The notes under the pieces: generated by a model
Told to the model about the DNA's origin: nothing
What the model saw: only the letters and a program-made list of their open reading frames with translations
The model's database searches: none
In this document: positions 42,814 to 52,053 of the stretch, piece by piece
How the letters are laid out: each line of letters opens with the position of its first letter
Numbering within the stretch: the stretch's first letter is position 1
Program-made: the position numbers and the translations under genes
Assembly: GCA_023401925.1 (NCBI GenBank)
Contig: JAEXDA010000060.1
Location: 1-64,000, forward strand
Reading direction: 5' to 3'
DNA: 64,000 nt
Source of the DNA: Bacillota bacterium
GTDB lineage: Bacteria; Bacillota; UBA4882; UBA8346

Positions 42814-43393
42814 CAAGATCCCCAACAATATCCCCCTTTTTGCTTTCAATGGCTTCTTTCAAACCCTTTACTTCCTCCCGCAATAGCCGAACCTCTTCCA
42901 TTACCAACTGATCGGCGCAGCTAACGGGCTCCGGCTCTTCTTTTAATATTACGCTGAATTTACCGCAAGCTTCAAAAACGGCCTGTGAAACATGGGAAAT
43001 CTTTGAAACACCCAGCTTTCGAAGTTCCTGGCGCAAATCTGCCATTGAAAGATGTTCTTTCGCCAGATTTTCTTCGAGTAAAATGCCGTCTTTAATAAGA
43101 ATCGTCGGTTTTCCCTCGAATAAGCGGGAGAACAAAGGGGACCGGTAGGAAACAATCGACAAGAATATCTCCAACCCGCCGATGAGACCTAAAATGACAA
43201 GCCCTTTGCCAAAAGATACTCTCTGTTCCAAACCTACGACTACGATAACATCACCAATGCCGGCCATAATGACTAAATCAAACAGGCTCAGCTGGCCCAA
43301 AGCCCGTTTTCCCATAAACCGGACAATCACCAAAGCCGCTAAATATATAGCGATTGGCTTAATTAAAAATCTGCCAATTGTTACCCAGTCCAT
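42800..43393 (-). CDS. YetF/DUF421 membrane protein
   Basis: 197 residues. Three N-terminal membrane helices with VIVRFMGKRALGQLSLFDLVIMAGIGD, the hallmark of the YetF family, then the soluble DUF421 domain (GKPTILIKDG, LSMADLRQELRKLGVSKI). These proteins are abundant in spore formers; some relatives occur in the forespore membrane, but no biochemical role is established. A short coiled segment at the C-terminus overlaps the next gene. Confidence 0.85.
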   Translation of the reverse strand: MDWVTIGRFLIKPIAIYLAALVIVRFMGKRALGQLSLFDLVIMAGIGDVIVVVGLEQRVSFGKGLVILGLIGGLEIFLSIVSYRSPLFSRLFEGKPTILIKDGILLEENLAKEHLSMADLRQELRKLGVSKISHVSQAVFEACGKFSVILKEEPEPVSCADQLVMEEVRLLREEVKGLKEAIESKKGDIVGDLDGFH

Positions 43394-43661
43394 CCCATCG
43401 CCTCTTCCTTAGTATGCCCCGTAAATGGAGAGGGACAGGGGGAAAGCCAAAATCAAAGATATTGATCCAATATATTATATCTTTTTTAGCGCGGATCTGC
43501 TAGGTATTCTCCATGCAGATTTTTATCCTGTCGTCAATCTTGATAAAAAAGGTCACTACAAGGGGAAATATCGTTATCAAAGAGGCATTAAAAACGAGGT
43601 TAAGCCATGATTAAGGTCATAAGCCGGCTGCCAGTGTAAATACTTTTCGCCTGACCGTTAT

Positions 43662-43889
43662 CTAGCTGTGAATGATAAATGTCGCCAGCTTTGGGGGAAG
43701 ATAATGAATATTTTTAATCTCAGGCGAACGGATATCACATTTCCAAAAAGTTGCCGGATGAGGAACATTAACACTACATCCTTTGGATAGATTATCAACA
43801 ATAAATACTTTGTACCCCTGTTCAATCAATAACTCCGCAATATGGGAACCAATAAAACCGGCTCCGCCTGTAATCAACACAGAAGCCAT
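43662..43889 (-). pseudogene. Truncated NAD-dependent sugar epimerase/dehydratase, N-terminal fragment
   Basis: 75 codons open with SVLITGGAGFIGSHIAELL, the Rossmann dinucleotide-binding motif of UDP-glucose 4-epimerase-type enzymes, and continue to FIIHS, exactly where intact members read IIHxAAQ. Then a TAG stop occurs. Intact enzymes have about 310 residues and the catalytic YxxxK is missing, so the product cannot be active. No continuation was seen in other frames downstream. It lies 27 bases after the GT2 gene, at the end of the glycosylation group. Confidence 0.8.
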
Positions 43890-43916
43890 GGATATTCCTC
43901 CAGAATGATGAACTCA

Positions 43917-44876
43917 TTAAATTATTTTTTTTAACGCCACACCCGTTGCTTCATTTTTCAATACAGTCTTGATGACATATAATGGCCGCTGTTTCACTTC
44001 TTCAAAGATCCGGGCAATGTACTGGCCGAGAATTCCAAAAAAAATGAATTGGACGCCGATCAAAAAAAAGACGCCGGCTCCGAGCGTTGCCCATCCGGGT
44101 GCAGCCTGGTTCGTAAAAATTTTAATGTACAGCACATGAAGCATAAGGCCAAAACTAACCAGTGATGTCAATATTCCCATATAAAATGCCAAATATAAGG
44201 GCACGTTGGAAAAGGATGTAATCCCATCCATGGCAAAATGCACCATCTTTTTGAGAGAAAATTTGGAATTACCGGCAAAACGCTTTGGTGCTATAAATTC
44301 AACCGTGACTTGTCTGAACCCGACTAAACCGATCATGCCCCGGATAAAACGCGTCCGTTCTTTGAAAAGGCCAAAACTTTCCAGTACTTTTTTATCCAAT
44401 AAACGGAAATCGGACATCCCCTCTTTCATTTCAACCTGAGAGATGGCATTCATAAACTTATAAAAGATATTGGAAGTAACTTTTTTAAACCAGGATACCC
44501 CCTCGGTATTCAGGCGAATGGTCTGAACAATATCAAAACCTTCTTCCCATTTACAAAGCAGGGTCAGCAACATCTCCGGAGGATGTTGCATATCGCCGTC
44601 CATGGTTATCACCGCATCCCCCTCTGCATGATCCATCCCACAGGTTAAAGCAAATTGATGTCCGAAGTTCTTCGATAAAATAAGGGCCCGTACCTTTGGA
44701 TCCATGCGGATAATATTTTCTAACACCAACGGAGTCGCATCCCTTGAACCATCATCAACAAATATTAATTCGAAATCATAGGGTAACGGCTTCATATTCT
44801 GTAACACGGCCTTATAAAGAACATCAATCACTTTTTCCTCATTATAAACAGGAACAACGATCGAAACCCGTTTCAT
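43917..44876 (-). CDS. Polyprenyl-phosphate glycosyltransferase, GT2 family (ArnC/GtrB/DPM-like)
   Basis: 319 residues. The GT-A domain begins RVSIVVPVYNEEKVID and contains FVDDGSRDAT and VITMDGDMQHPPEM, the DXD-type sugar-nucleotide site. Two membrane helices near the C-terminus (LYLAFYMGILTSLVSFGLML, GVFFLIGVQFIFFGILGQYI) match the lipid-phosphate glycosyltransferase subfamily. It would load a sugar on undecaprenyl phosphate. ATG at 44876 has GGAGGT upstream. The next gene upstream is a GT39-type transferase that would use this lipid-linked sugar outside the membrane. Confidence 0.88.
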   Translation of the reverse strand: MKRVSIVVPVYNEEKVIDVLYKAVLQNMKPLPYDFELIFVDDGSRDATPLVLENIIRMDPKVRALILSKNFGHQFALTCGMDHAEGDAVITMDGDMQHPPEMLLTLLCKWEEGFDIVQTIRLNTEGVSWFKKVTSNIFYKFMNAISQVEMKEGMSDFRLLDKKVLESFGLFKERTRFIRGMIGLVGFRQVTVEFIAPKRFAGNSKFSLKKMVHFAMDGITSFSNVPLYLAFYMGILTSLVSFGLMLHVLYIKIFTNQAAPGWATLGAGVFFLIGVQFIFFGILGQYIARIFEEVKQRPLYVIKTVLKNEATGVALKKII

Positions 44877-44888
44877 TTTTACCTCCAT

Positions 44889-46538
44889 TTATGGATCGAT
44901 TCTTTGCAATAAATAATCACTTTCTGTACTCCGAACGATTTTCCAGGCGACTGGATATTCTCTCATAAATTTTTGATAGTCCTTTTGATGCATGATAACG
45001 AAGACCCGTTTCGCGCGACTTCGTAGGACATCTTCCCAGCGGAGCGAGGGCATTACATATTTACTAGCCCAACTTAAGTTACTGAAACTTTGATTCTTGA
45101 ACTCGGCATGATCGATTAAATCATAAATTTTATAACCGGAATAAAACACCGCCGAGGTTTGATAGGTTCCAAAGGAGGTTAATAAATCCCCGGAACGGTA
45201 AATTCTTCTTAAGCCACTGGAAATCGTTTTCCCGGACTTATACTGAGACATCGGAATCCATACCGTTTTGACGACCACGATATTGAAAATTAAAATTATC
45301 GCCAGAAAGATCATCAGAAACTTTTGAGTGCTTTTCGTCAAAACAAAATAAAGGCAGATACCAAAGCCGATCAGGGCGATCAATGCCATCGGCAGCAAAC
45401 TTACCCAGGAAGAGTCCTGGGAACGATATATAAAATTAGCTGCTCCCACAAATAAAGCAGTGAATAAAAAAATGACAAGACCAGACCCAATAAGTTTTTT
45501 AGCCGGCATTTCTCTTCGTGATTCAAAAAACCGGGCCGTCAATAAAGAAAGTGGAAACAAAATGGCAAAAGTATACGTAGGATACTTGGTTGCCATAAAT
45601 TCAAAAAACATAAAGACTACTACTATCCAAGTGATCAGAAACTTAGTATCCGAATCGCCAAGATGCAACCCCTTGCCCTTTGACCATAAATTTTTGATAG
45701 TCTGGGGCAAAAATGCAATCCATGGAAAAAAACCAACCAGCAGGATTAAAAAATAATAATAAAACACATTATCTTTGGGATGTTCGGAAACCGTGGCCCG
45801 TAAATAATTATGCACTCCAAAAAAGTTGAGGATAAAAGCTCGTCCATGTTGAAGGTACATTCCGAGATACCAGGGGATTGTAACAATTAGAAACAAAAGA
45901 ATTCCCGGTATGATTTTCATTTGTTTCAATTCAGACCCGTTTCGGGTCCAGCATAAGAACAATAGGACGATCAGGCCGGGCAGCAGAAATCCTATGGGCC
46001 CTTTGGTGAGCGTAGCCAAACCGCAAAAAATATAGAACAGGTAATAATAGTTTTTCTCCCGGGGACCGCCGCGGTAGGCCAGCAAAAAGCAGGCAAGGGC
46101 TCCATTGAAAAAGAAAAAAAGTGTCATATCGGTGATGATGAATTTGGCAATCATCAAAAATTCAAAACTGGTTCCCAGAATCAAGGCGCCGGTGAGCCCT
46201 ACCGATTGACCGGGGAACAACTTACTGCCAAACCAGAGCATCAATAAAAGTGAAAAAACTCCCATCAAGGCCGGCCAAAACCGGGCTGCAAACTCATGGA
46301 AGCCAAACAGTTTAAAAGCCGAAGCAATTTGCCAATAGAAAAAAACCGGTTTGTCATACCAAAAATGGCCATAAATGCGAGGGGACATCCAGTCTCCGGA
46401 GAGTACCATTTCCTTGGCGGTCAAAGCGTAATTCGATTCCACGGTATCTGTAATATGAAGATAACTATTAAAAACAAAAAAAGAATAAATACACAGGAGC
46501 AATAAAGCAAAAAAAATCTCATTGGAATTTTTGAACAT
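44889..46538 (-). CDS. GT39/ArnT-like membrane glycosyltransferase
   Basis: About 549 residues with around 12 membrane helices. The first external loop ITDTVESNYALTAKEM carries the acidic pair typical of PMT/ArnT enzymes, and WYDKPVFFYWQIASAFKLFG follows as in this family. Such enzymes transfer a sugar from a polyprenyl-phosphate carrier to lipid, protein or wall polymer on the outer face. ATG at 46538 is favoured because GGGAGG is nine bases away, whereas ATG at 46544 is only three. The 13-base gap to the GT2 gene supports joint function. Confidence 0.85.
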   Translation of the reverse strand: MFKNSNEIFFALLLLCIYSFFVFNSYLHITDTVESNYALTAKEMVLSGDWMSPRIYGHFWYDKPVFFYWQIASAFKLFGFHEFAARFWPALMGVFSLLLMLWFGSKLFPGQSVGLTGALILGTSFEFLMIAKFIITDMTLFFFFNGALACFLLAYRGGPREKNYYYLFYIFCGLATLTKGPIGFLLPGLIVLLFLCWTRNGSELKQMKIIPGILLFLIVTIPWYLGMYLQHGRAFILNFFGVHNYLRATVSEHPKDNVFYYYFLILLVGFFPWIAFLPQTIKNLWSKGKGLHLGDSDTKFLITWIVVVFMFFEFMATKYPTYTFAILFPLSLLTARFFESRREMPAKKLIGSGLVIFLFTALFVGAANFIYRSQDSSWVSLLPMALIALIGFGICLYFVLTKSTQKFLMIFLAIILIFNIVVVKTVWIPMSQYKSGKTISSGLRRIYRSGDLLTSFGTYQTSAVFYSGYKIYDLIDHAEFKNQSFSNLSWASKYVMPSLRWEDVLRSRAKRVFVIMHQKDYQKFMREYPVAWKIVRSTESDYLLQRIDP

Positions 46539-46562
46539 CTTCATTGACCTCCCAACTCTGAA

Positions 46563-47411
46563 CTATTCCAGAGCTTCATAAGGAATTAATTTAGTTTTCT
46601 GCTGATCGATCATGGCTCTTACTTCCATAGATGTCAGGGCGGCTAGTTCTGCTTCCCATTGATAGCCCCAGGGAAATTTCCGTTCCAAAGTTTCGCTGGA
46701 CAATCCCGGGTGAGTCATAATTTCCGAAGCCCCTTCCGGTAAATGCCGAAGGATGGTTTTAAGTTTTGCCTGGTTTAAATGGCCACCCCAAAGCATGCCA
46801 TAAAAGTGCTCGGGCATTAATAAGCGCTGCTTTGAAAAACAAGATTTTGAAAGGCCGCTTACACAGGAAAGGGCATTTCGGGCCAACAATCTGCCTGGCG
46901 CGGGTACTGTTCCTCCATAAAATATTAATTTTTCCCAGGGCAGGCGAATTCTCCCAATACCGAATTCCCCGGCCAATTCCGCGGTAACCTGATTGATTCC
47001 GGGAAAAACATGGAGATGTTGATGACTATCCAAATGATCGATGGGGATCCCCTGTTCCCTGACACGGGAAATCTGCTCCGCCCATTCCGTCCGGATTTCT
47101 TTTAATTTTATTTTTCCGGATAGAAATCGCGGGATGAATTCCTGATAACTGTTAAAAAATTTACCTTCACCATTCATTAAGGTGGGTATTTCTTCCGGAC
47201 GGCTTAATGGGTTGCCGTTTACCAAGGTTAAATGGACGCCGACTCCGAGACCTACATTCTCTCTTAAACTCTTAATTCCGGAACAGAAGGCATCTCCATT
47301 GGCCAGAATTGTCGTACTGGTTACAATTCCTTGACGGTATGCGAGAACAACGGCCTGATTGATACATTCGTCAAGTCCGTAATCATCAGCATTTACAATT
47401 AAGTATTTCAT
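46563..47411 (-). CDS. YdjC/ChbG-family carbohydrate deacetylase
   Basis: 282 residues. IVNADDYGLDECINQA is the signature of the family, and HLDSHQHLHVFPGI supplies the metal-binding histidines. ChbG removes an acetyl group from chitooligosaccharides; HpnK-like members act in lipid modification. Placed ahead of GT39 and GT2 genes, it may deacetylate the lipid-linked sugar, which is inference. The N-terminal ADD and the C-terminal EIMTHPG are intact. Confidence 0.88.
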   Translation of the reverse strand: MKYLIVNADDYGLDECINQAVVLAYRQGIVTSTTILANGDAFCSGIKSLRENVGLGVGVHLTLVNGNPLSRPEEIPTLMNGEGKFFNSYQEFIPRFLSGKIKLKEIRTEWAEQISRVREQGIPIDHLDSHQHLHVFPGINQVTAELAGEFGIGRIRLPWEKLIFYGGTVPAPGRLLARNALSCVSGLSKSCFSKQRLLMPEHFYGMLWGGHLNQAKLKTILRHLPEGASEIMTHPGLSSETLERKFPWGYQWEAELAALTSMEVRAMIDQQKTKLIPYEALE

Positions 47412-47765
47412 ATGGGCTTCACCAATCTTTACCGGATTTCACCGAAGTACGCTCTGCTGCTAAAAATGAAAATTAAGGCTGGCCTAACATAGGTCCAGTA
47501 TATTCTTTCAATCTGAAAAAGACCTGAAACCGGATAAGACTCCAATGCAAAAAAAAAACTTATTTTATTGGTTTATGTTTTGCTGAAATATCATTGGTCG
47601 GTTTGGAGCGAAGTTTGAGGATATCGAAGAAAATAAGATTTGGAAAAACAACCTTTTGGGGCGGTTGCGGGATTGATTTGGCTTCTACCAACAGGACCCC
47701 GGGAAAGAAGCATCGAATCCCTGAGAATATGGACCCGGTTTGAAGAAATCATAAATTCCCCTGTT
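47412..47765. other. 354 bases between cvpA and the ydjC-like gene
   Basis: No convincing gene. A 53-codon minus-strand frame beginning near 47745 (MISSNRVHILRDS) has GGGGAATTT before it but no family resemblance. An A-rich run at 47550-47560 and no clear terminator were seen. Confidence 0.45.
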
Positions 47766-48578
47766 TTACTGGGTCCGTCCGCAAACCGGGCATTTACCAT
47801 GGACACTGGTGGGCTTAAGATTGGGCCATACTTTACAATCGATAACTCCCATGGTTCCCAGCCGTTCATAAGGGCATACCCCGTAAATGGCATGGTATCC
47901 TTCAAATGTTAAACAGCCGTCACTGGTCCGGTGGCATTTTGGGCAATACGTTTGGGGATAATACGATAAGCCCGCTTTGACAAACCCCAGATAACGGACT
48001 TTGGCTCCGCAGGCCAGACAGGTTGCCCCTTCGAGCTTTTGTTCCCTCATCGCCCGCAGCTGCAAACCTTCCGGGGAAACAACCAACCGGGGAATATCCT
48101 CCGGCAGGGAATGATCTTGCAATAGGTAAAAATAGGGGGCCAAACGTAATAAATCTCCGGCAAAGGTCGATGCTTCAAGCGGAGCATTGAAAAAGTTCCA
48201 TGGCAAGGCAACAATCATTAACAAAATCATGATTAAAATCACAGCCGCTTTAAAAGCTCCCAATACGGCTCCCAGTGCTCCGTCAATCAAAGCAACCGGT
48301 TCGTTCTTATGCATTTCATGCCAATATTTACCGATATAGGCAACGGTTCCGCTAATGCCGACGACAATGAGAATAAAGCCAACCATATTCGCAAGCGGTG
48401 TTGAAAGATGAATATTGGATGCAATATAACTGCCGGCCTTTTGATAAAAATAAAACCCTAAAACCAGGGCGCAAACGCTTCCCAAAAGTCCAAAAAGTTG
48501 CTCCACAAATCCTTTGCAATAACCGCGAAAAATCAACCAAAGAAAACATCCGCCGATTAACCAATCAACCCAATTCAA
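47766..48578 (-). CDS. CvpA-family membrane protein with C-terminal cysteine-rich zinc-ribbon region
   Basis: 270 residues. Residues 1-130 are a CvpA domain with four hydrophobic helices (WVDWLIGGCFLWLIFRGYCK, GFVEQLFG; ALIDGALGAVLGAFKAAVIL). After residue 180 comes an unusual tail with nine cysteines: CLAC at 187-190, CPKC at 212-215, single Cys at 222, 235 and 248, CPVC at 263-266, spacing that suggests two zinc sites. CvpA proteins usually end shortly after the last helix. TTG at 48578 is used, with AGGAGG nine bases upstream. The zapA-cvpA adjacency is common in Bacillota. Confidence 0.82.
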   Translation of the reverse strand: MNWVDWLIGGCFLWLIFRGYCKGFVEQLFGLLGSVCALVLGFYFYQKAGSYIASNIHLSTPLANMVGFILIVVGISGTVAYIGKYWHEMHKNEPVALIDGALGAVLGAFKAAVILIMILLMIVALPWNFFNAPLEASTFAGDLLRLAPYFYLLQDHSLPEDIPRLVVSPEGLQLRAMREQKLEGATCLACGAKVRYLGFVKAGLSYYPQTYCPKCHRTSDGCLTFEGYHAIYGVCPYERLGTMGVIDCKVWPNLKPTSVHGKCPVCGRTQ

Positions 48579-48695
48579 TCCTTCAATCCTCCTATGTGAA
48601 ATTCATTGCAAGGTTTATGGCCCAAAGTCTAAAAAGCTCGAAGTCCAAATTTTTTTTGAACTCACGGTAAACTTTTCACTTTGAACTTTCCGTTG

Positions 48696-48968
48696 TTACC
48701 GCGCTTCTTTTAATAGTTGATCCAGGTATTGATATTCTTGACGCAATTTATGAAATTCATCCGCTATTTTCAACCCGGCGAGCACCGCTACTTGGCATTT
48801 GCTTAATTTAGGATTGGCAGCGATGATTGAATCGGTTATGGTTTCCAAATAAGAAACGATTTGTCCCATGTAAGCCGGATCATCTTGTCCTTTGACCACG
48901 TATTCATCGCCCATGATTCGAAAAATAAAGCGCCCCTCTTCGGTTTCGGGGTTTTTGCGTTCTATCAT
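48696..48968 (-). CDS. zapA: Cell division protein ZapA
   Basis: 90 residues. FRIMGDEYVVKGQDDPAYMG followed by IVSYLETITDSI and the coiled-coil C-terminus with VAVLAGLKIADEFHKL identify ZapA, which bundles FtsZ filaments. The longest frame begins at 49208 within the preceding gene, but ATG at 48968 with AGAGGTG upstream gives the standard size. A terminator at 49038-49061 precedes it, so it has its own promoter. Confidence 0.93.
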   Translation of the reverse strand: MIERKNPETEEGRFIFRIMGDEYVVKGQDDPAYMGQIVSYLETITDSIIAANPKLSKCQVAVLAGLKIADEFHKLRQEYQYLDQLLKEAR

Positions 48969-49037
48969 TTTTAACACCTCTATTATCGGTATCGGCAAAT
49001 TCCCGAAGTCCAACATAATAAATTTATATTTCCAATT

Positions 49038-49061
49038 AAAAAACTCCTTCATTTGAAGGAG
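49038..49061 (-). terminator. Strong intrinsic terminator overlapping a stop codon
   Basis: CTCCTTC and GAAGGAG pair across a four-base loop, followed on the minus strand by TTTTTTAATT. The TGA of the preceding membrane-protein gene lies in the stem-loop itself. Confidence 0.85.
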
Positions 49062-49975
49062 CCTACTTGAACCGCCAGCCCGAAAACATAGGGGATGATT
49101 AAGATAAACCCGCTGAATATCAAATAACTGCACCATATTTGCCAAGGAAATCTGGGCCGTCCCATTTGAATCAGGTAATTCCGGATCAAGGTCAAATACT
49201 GAAGCCATGCTAGTTTACTGCCTAATTCCAGAACTTCATAATCTCCACCCTGTTCATGACATTGCGCCAGGGGTTGCCATTGAATATAGCGATCGATCTC
49301 CTCATCAAGCAAAGCAATGTCTTGATGGATCCACCGGTTTATTTTGATTTGGGCGCAGCCATAGAAACCAAGTCCGACGCCAATGACCAACCCGAAAAGT
49401 AAATAACTATAAAAAAGCGTATCCAACAGATAAAAACTGGTTAAATAATAATATATCAAACCCGCCAAAAAAGTCAGTATAATTCCGAGAGATACCGCGT
49501 CTTGCCGGAGCGTAGCGAGAAATTGCCGTAATTCGGCGCCGTTTTTCTTCGAGGTATGCAGCCAAAAAGCAAACAAACCACTTATATTCTCGAAGAATAA
49601 CCCGGCATACAATCCCCAGAGGATTGAATCCAATCCTTTCAATAATCCATAATACCATTGGAATCCTTCTTTTAGAAATTCATTCCATTGCCCTCCCAAA
49701 GCGAATAAAAAAGAAATACCCATCATTGAGCCGAGCCATTTTTCATGCCGGTACTGTGCAAACAATAAATAACGGCCCAGAAAAATGACAGCCGCCAAAA
49801 TGATTTTAAAATATAGAACTGCATGAATCCCAAAGTAACTCTTGCTTCCTTCCACGGCGTAAAGTCCGATCGAGATCAGAATCCAGATCAAGGTAAATCC
49901 GATGCACCAAAGTGCGGCCGTCACCAAATTCGCTTCAACAGCGGTCCAAAATTTTTTCAAAGTATATTGCCGCAT
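49049..49975 (-). CDS. Uncharacterised polytopic membrane protein
   Basis: 308 residues with about seven hydrophobic segments (for example ALWCIGFTLIWILISIGLYA, FKIILAAVIFLGRYLLFA, GIILTFLAGLIYYYLT, LLFGLVIGVGLGFYG, CSYLIFSGFILIIPYVFGLA). A charged loop at about 215-265 is probably cytoplasmic. I do not recognise a family. ATG at 49975 follows GGGGTG. It is a single-gene unit ending in a strong terminator upstream of zapA. Confidence 0.75.
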   Translation of the reverse strand: MRQYTLKKFWTAVEANLVTAALWCIGFTLIWILISIGLYAVEGSKSYFGIHAVLYFKIILAAVIFLGRYLLFAQYRHEKWLGSMMGISFLFALGGQWNEFLKEGFQWYYGLLKGLDSILWGLYAGLFFENISGLFAFWLHTSKKNGAELRQFLATLRQDAVSLGIILTFLAGLIYYYLTSFYLLDTLFYSYLLFGLVIGVGLGFYGCAQIKINRWIHQDIALLDEEIDRYIQWQPLAQCHEQGGDYEVLELGSKLAWLQYLTLIRNYLIQMGRPRFPWQIWCSYLIFSGFILIIPYVFGLAVQVGSFK

Positions 49976-50192
49976 CCATAAAACACCCCCATCCTATTTA
50001 ATACAATTTATGTTGGGACGAGGGGGGGTAGAACAATATCAGTGTATACGGGATAAAAATAACCGCTGGAAAGGGAAAATATGCCCAAGGAATTCACCCG
50101 GATCCTTTTTTATACAGTGAATATTAAAATTCGAACCCGCCAATAATAATTTCAAATCATGCTTCAAAAGAGCTACAGGTGGTGATGAATGG

Positions 50193-50729
50193 ATGATTAA
50201 CCAAAGAATCAAAGATTTGATGAATCAACAGATTAAGAATGAATTGGAATCCTATTATATCTATCTCTCCATGGCCGCCTATTTTCACTGGGCAAACTTA
50301 GACGGTATGGCCCATTGGATGCGCTGTCAGGCCCATGAAGAAATGACCCATGCCATGAAATTCTTCGATTACATTATCAACCGGGGCGGCCTGGTGGAGC
50401 TATTGGATTTAAAACAATTGCAGAATTCCTGGAACTCTCCGGCAGAGGCTTGGGAAGCAGCTTATCAGCATGAGGTTTTTATCACCGGAAAGATCGGCGG
50501 GCTAATGAAAGCAGTCCGGGAGGAGGATGAATATACTGCCGAGCCTTTACTGAGCTGGTTTATAAATGAGCAGGTTCAGGAAGAGGCGGACTCGCAAAAA
50601 ATTGCAGAACAAGTAAAACCGGTGAATGATTCCAAGGAAGGTCTGTTATTGCTAGACCGTGAACTGGGAACGCGGGTTTTCCCGGCAGGTTCGCCTCTCG
50701 ACCCTTTGGCTTATCAGGCGGCGATTTAA
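50193..50729 (+). CDS. ftnA: Non-haem ferritin
   Basis: 178 residues. The ferroxidase ligands Glu17, Tyr24, Glu50 and His53 appear in NELESYYIYLSMAAYF and AHEEMTHAMKF, with NEQVQEEADSQKI supplying the rest of the site. It oxidises and stores iron in the cytoplasm, protecting against Fenton chemistry. ATG at 50193 with AGGTGGTG upstream. Convergent with an OsmC gene and near a CDGSH iron-sulfur gene, so it belongs to an iron and oxidative-stress neighbourhood, though not to one operon. Confidence 0.93.
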   Translation: MINQRIKDLMNQQIKNELESYYIYLSMAAYFHWANLDGMAHWMRCQAHEEMTHAMKFFDYIINRGGLVELLDLKQLQNSWNSPAEAWEAAYQHEVFITGKIGGLMKAVREEDEYTAEPLLSWFINEQVQEEADSQKIAEQVKPVNDSKEGLLLLDRELGTRVFPAGSPLDPLAYQAAI

Positions 50730-50767
50730 TCACCAGACAAATCATGAAAATTCCAAATTAAAACGGG

Positions 50768-51172
50768 CTATTCAATGATTAATTCAAAGGTAATTTTGGC
50801 ATTTAACGATCCCGCAGCCGAACAATATTTGGTTTGGGATAGCTCCACGGCATGCTTAGCTTTTTCGAAATCAAGATTCTTTCCGCTCATGCGATAAATC
50901 AGGTGAATGTCCGTGAAACGTTTTGGATGTTCAGGCGCACGGTCGGAACGGATGGAAATGGTCAATTTCTCCAGTTCCTGGTGCATTTTTCGCATTATCG
51001 AAACCACATCCGCGCCAGTGCAGCCTCCTAAACCGAATAACAAGAATTCCATGGGCCTGGCGCCGGAATCAGAACCTCCAACCTCACAACCGGTATCCAC
51101 TTTAACCTCATGTCCGGTATCACCCTTTGCCGTAAAACCCATTTTCCCGTCCCAAATCAGTTGTGCATTCAT
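50768..51172 (-). CDS. OsmC-family peroxiredoxin-like protein
   Basis: 134 residues. The two family cysteines are Cys51 in LFGLGGCTGADVV and Cys117 in TKYCSAAGSL. OsmC/Ohr proteins reduce organic hydroperoxides as obligate dimers. The spacing and the short N-terminus fit the OsmC/YhfA-like branch, not Ohr. ATG at 51172 has GGAGG. It is 29 bases after the CDGSH gene and probably co-transcribed with it. Confidence 0.9.
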   Translation of the reverse strand: MNAQLIWDGKMGFTAKGDTGHEVKVDTGCEVGGSDSGARPMEFLLFGLGGCTGADVVSIMRKMHQELEKLTISIRSDRAPEHPKRFTDIHLIYRMSGKNLDFEKAKHAVELSQTKYCSAAGSLNAKITFELIIE

Positions 51173-51201
51173 TAAACTTCCTCCTTCTTATTTGCGGATT
51201 T

Positions 51202-51888
51202 TTACTTTTGATCGCAGAATTTTATCGACACATGGGTAGCATCACAAAACGGTTTATTTTGGGATTGGCCACAACGGCACAGTACCAGCCGATTTCTGAG
51301 CTCATTGATATGCCCGTCCGAAAATTCGATGGGAATATTTCCTTTGACAAAAATTCCACCGCTTACTCCTTTTTCGGGGTCCTGAAGGATTTCAACAGCC
51401 GGCTCATACCCGGGTTCAATTTGCTTTCCATCTTTATTAACAGCGACCAATCGTCCTGTCGGGCATTCATTGGCCGCAATGACGGCTTCCTCTTTTGCCG
51501 CCGGATCATCGGAGTTTCTTACCAGTTCCCATACATCTCCCTTTTCGCGATGACAAAAACGCGCGAAAGCGCAGCGATTGTCGTCCAATAGGTCAAGACC
51601 CGGACCTTCAATTAATTCCGCCCGCTCTTCAAAACGATCTTTTGAAGCAGTTTCGGTTCCGTCAAAATCGATCTTTCCGTGAGCTCCATCGCAATAAGGC
51701 TTATTTCTTGACTTACCGCAACGGCAAAGGGCAAATTCCGCCGAGGTGTGGAATTCACGTCCATTTTTTAATTCATATCCTCTTCCCTTGGGAATGATTA
51801 TCTTTTCGGCTAAATGAAGACTGCCCGAAACAATATAAGGCCCATCCTTCATGATTTTGATCTTGATTTTCTTATCTTTTCCGCACAT
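51202..51888 (-). CDS. CDGSH iron-sulfur protein with two CDGSH motifs and a ferredoxin-like middle domain
   Basis: 228 residues. LCRCGKSRNKPYCDGAH (about 54-70) and LCRCGQSQNKPFCDATH (about 203-219) are two CDGSH clusters, each with three Cys and one His ligand. Between them RCAFARFCHREKGDVW and ANECPTGRLVA form the Fer4_19/DUF1271-type iron-sulfur segment. Likely role is electron transfer or cluster storage; partners are unknown. Start ATG at 51888 with AAGGGG upstream. It lies in the same direction as and downstream of the ger operon terminator. Confidence 0.88.
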   Translation of the reverse strand: MCGKDKKIKIKIMKDGPYIVSGSLHLAEKIIIPKGRGYELKNGREFHTSAEFALCRCGKSRNKPYCDGAHGKIDFDGTETASKDRFEERAELIEGPGLDLLDDNRCAFARFCHREKGDVWELVRNSDDPAAKEEAVIAANECPTGRLVAVNKDGKQIEPGYEPAVEILQDPEKGVSGGIFVKGNIPIEFSDGHINELRNRLVLCRCGQSQNKPFCDATHVSIKFCDQK

Positions 51889-51990
51889 GAGAAATATAAT
51901 CCCCTTTTTGAAGCTTTCCCTTTATAACGTTTCATTACGATGAGAATATTCGATACAATATCTGAAAAACCTGCATTCAGTTTATAAACA

Positions 51991-52024
51991 AGGCTGTCAA
52001 TGAGTTTTCATCAACAGCCTTCGA
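51991..52024 (-). terminator. Intrinsic terminator of the ger operon
   Basis: AAGGCTGT and ACAGCCTT form the outer stem with a short inner ATGA/TCAT pairing; on the minus strand TTGTTTAT follows. It lies about 30 bases after the gerC stop. Confidence 0.7.
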
Positions 52025-52053
52025 AGTTAAAGGATAACTGTATTTTATCATGA

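Noticed and set aside
43425..43610. 61-codon plus-strand frame upstream of the YetF gene
   Set aside because: No Shine-Dalgarno and no family resemblance; possibly a relic but not supportable as a gene.
47591..47912. Frames on both strands at the end of cvpA
   Set aside because: They largely shadow the cysteine-rich cvpA tail, whose reading frame has the proper start and domain.
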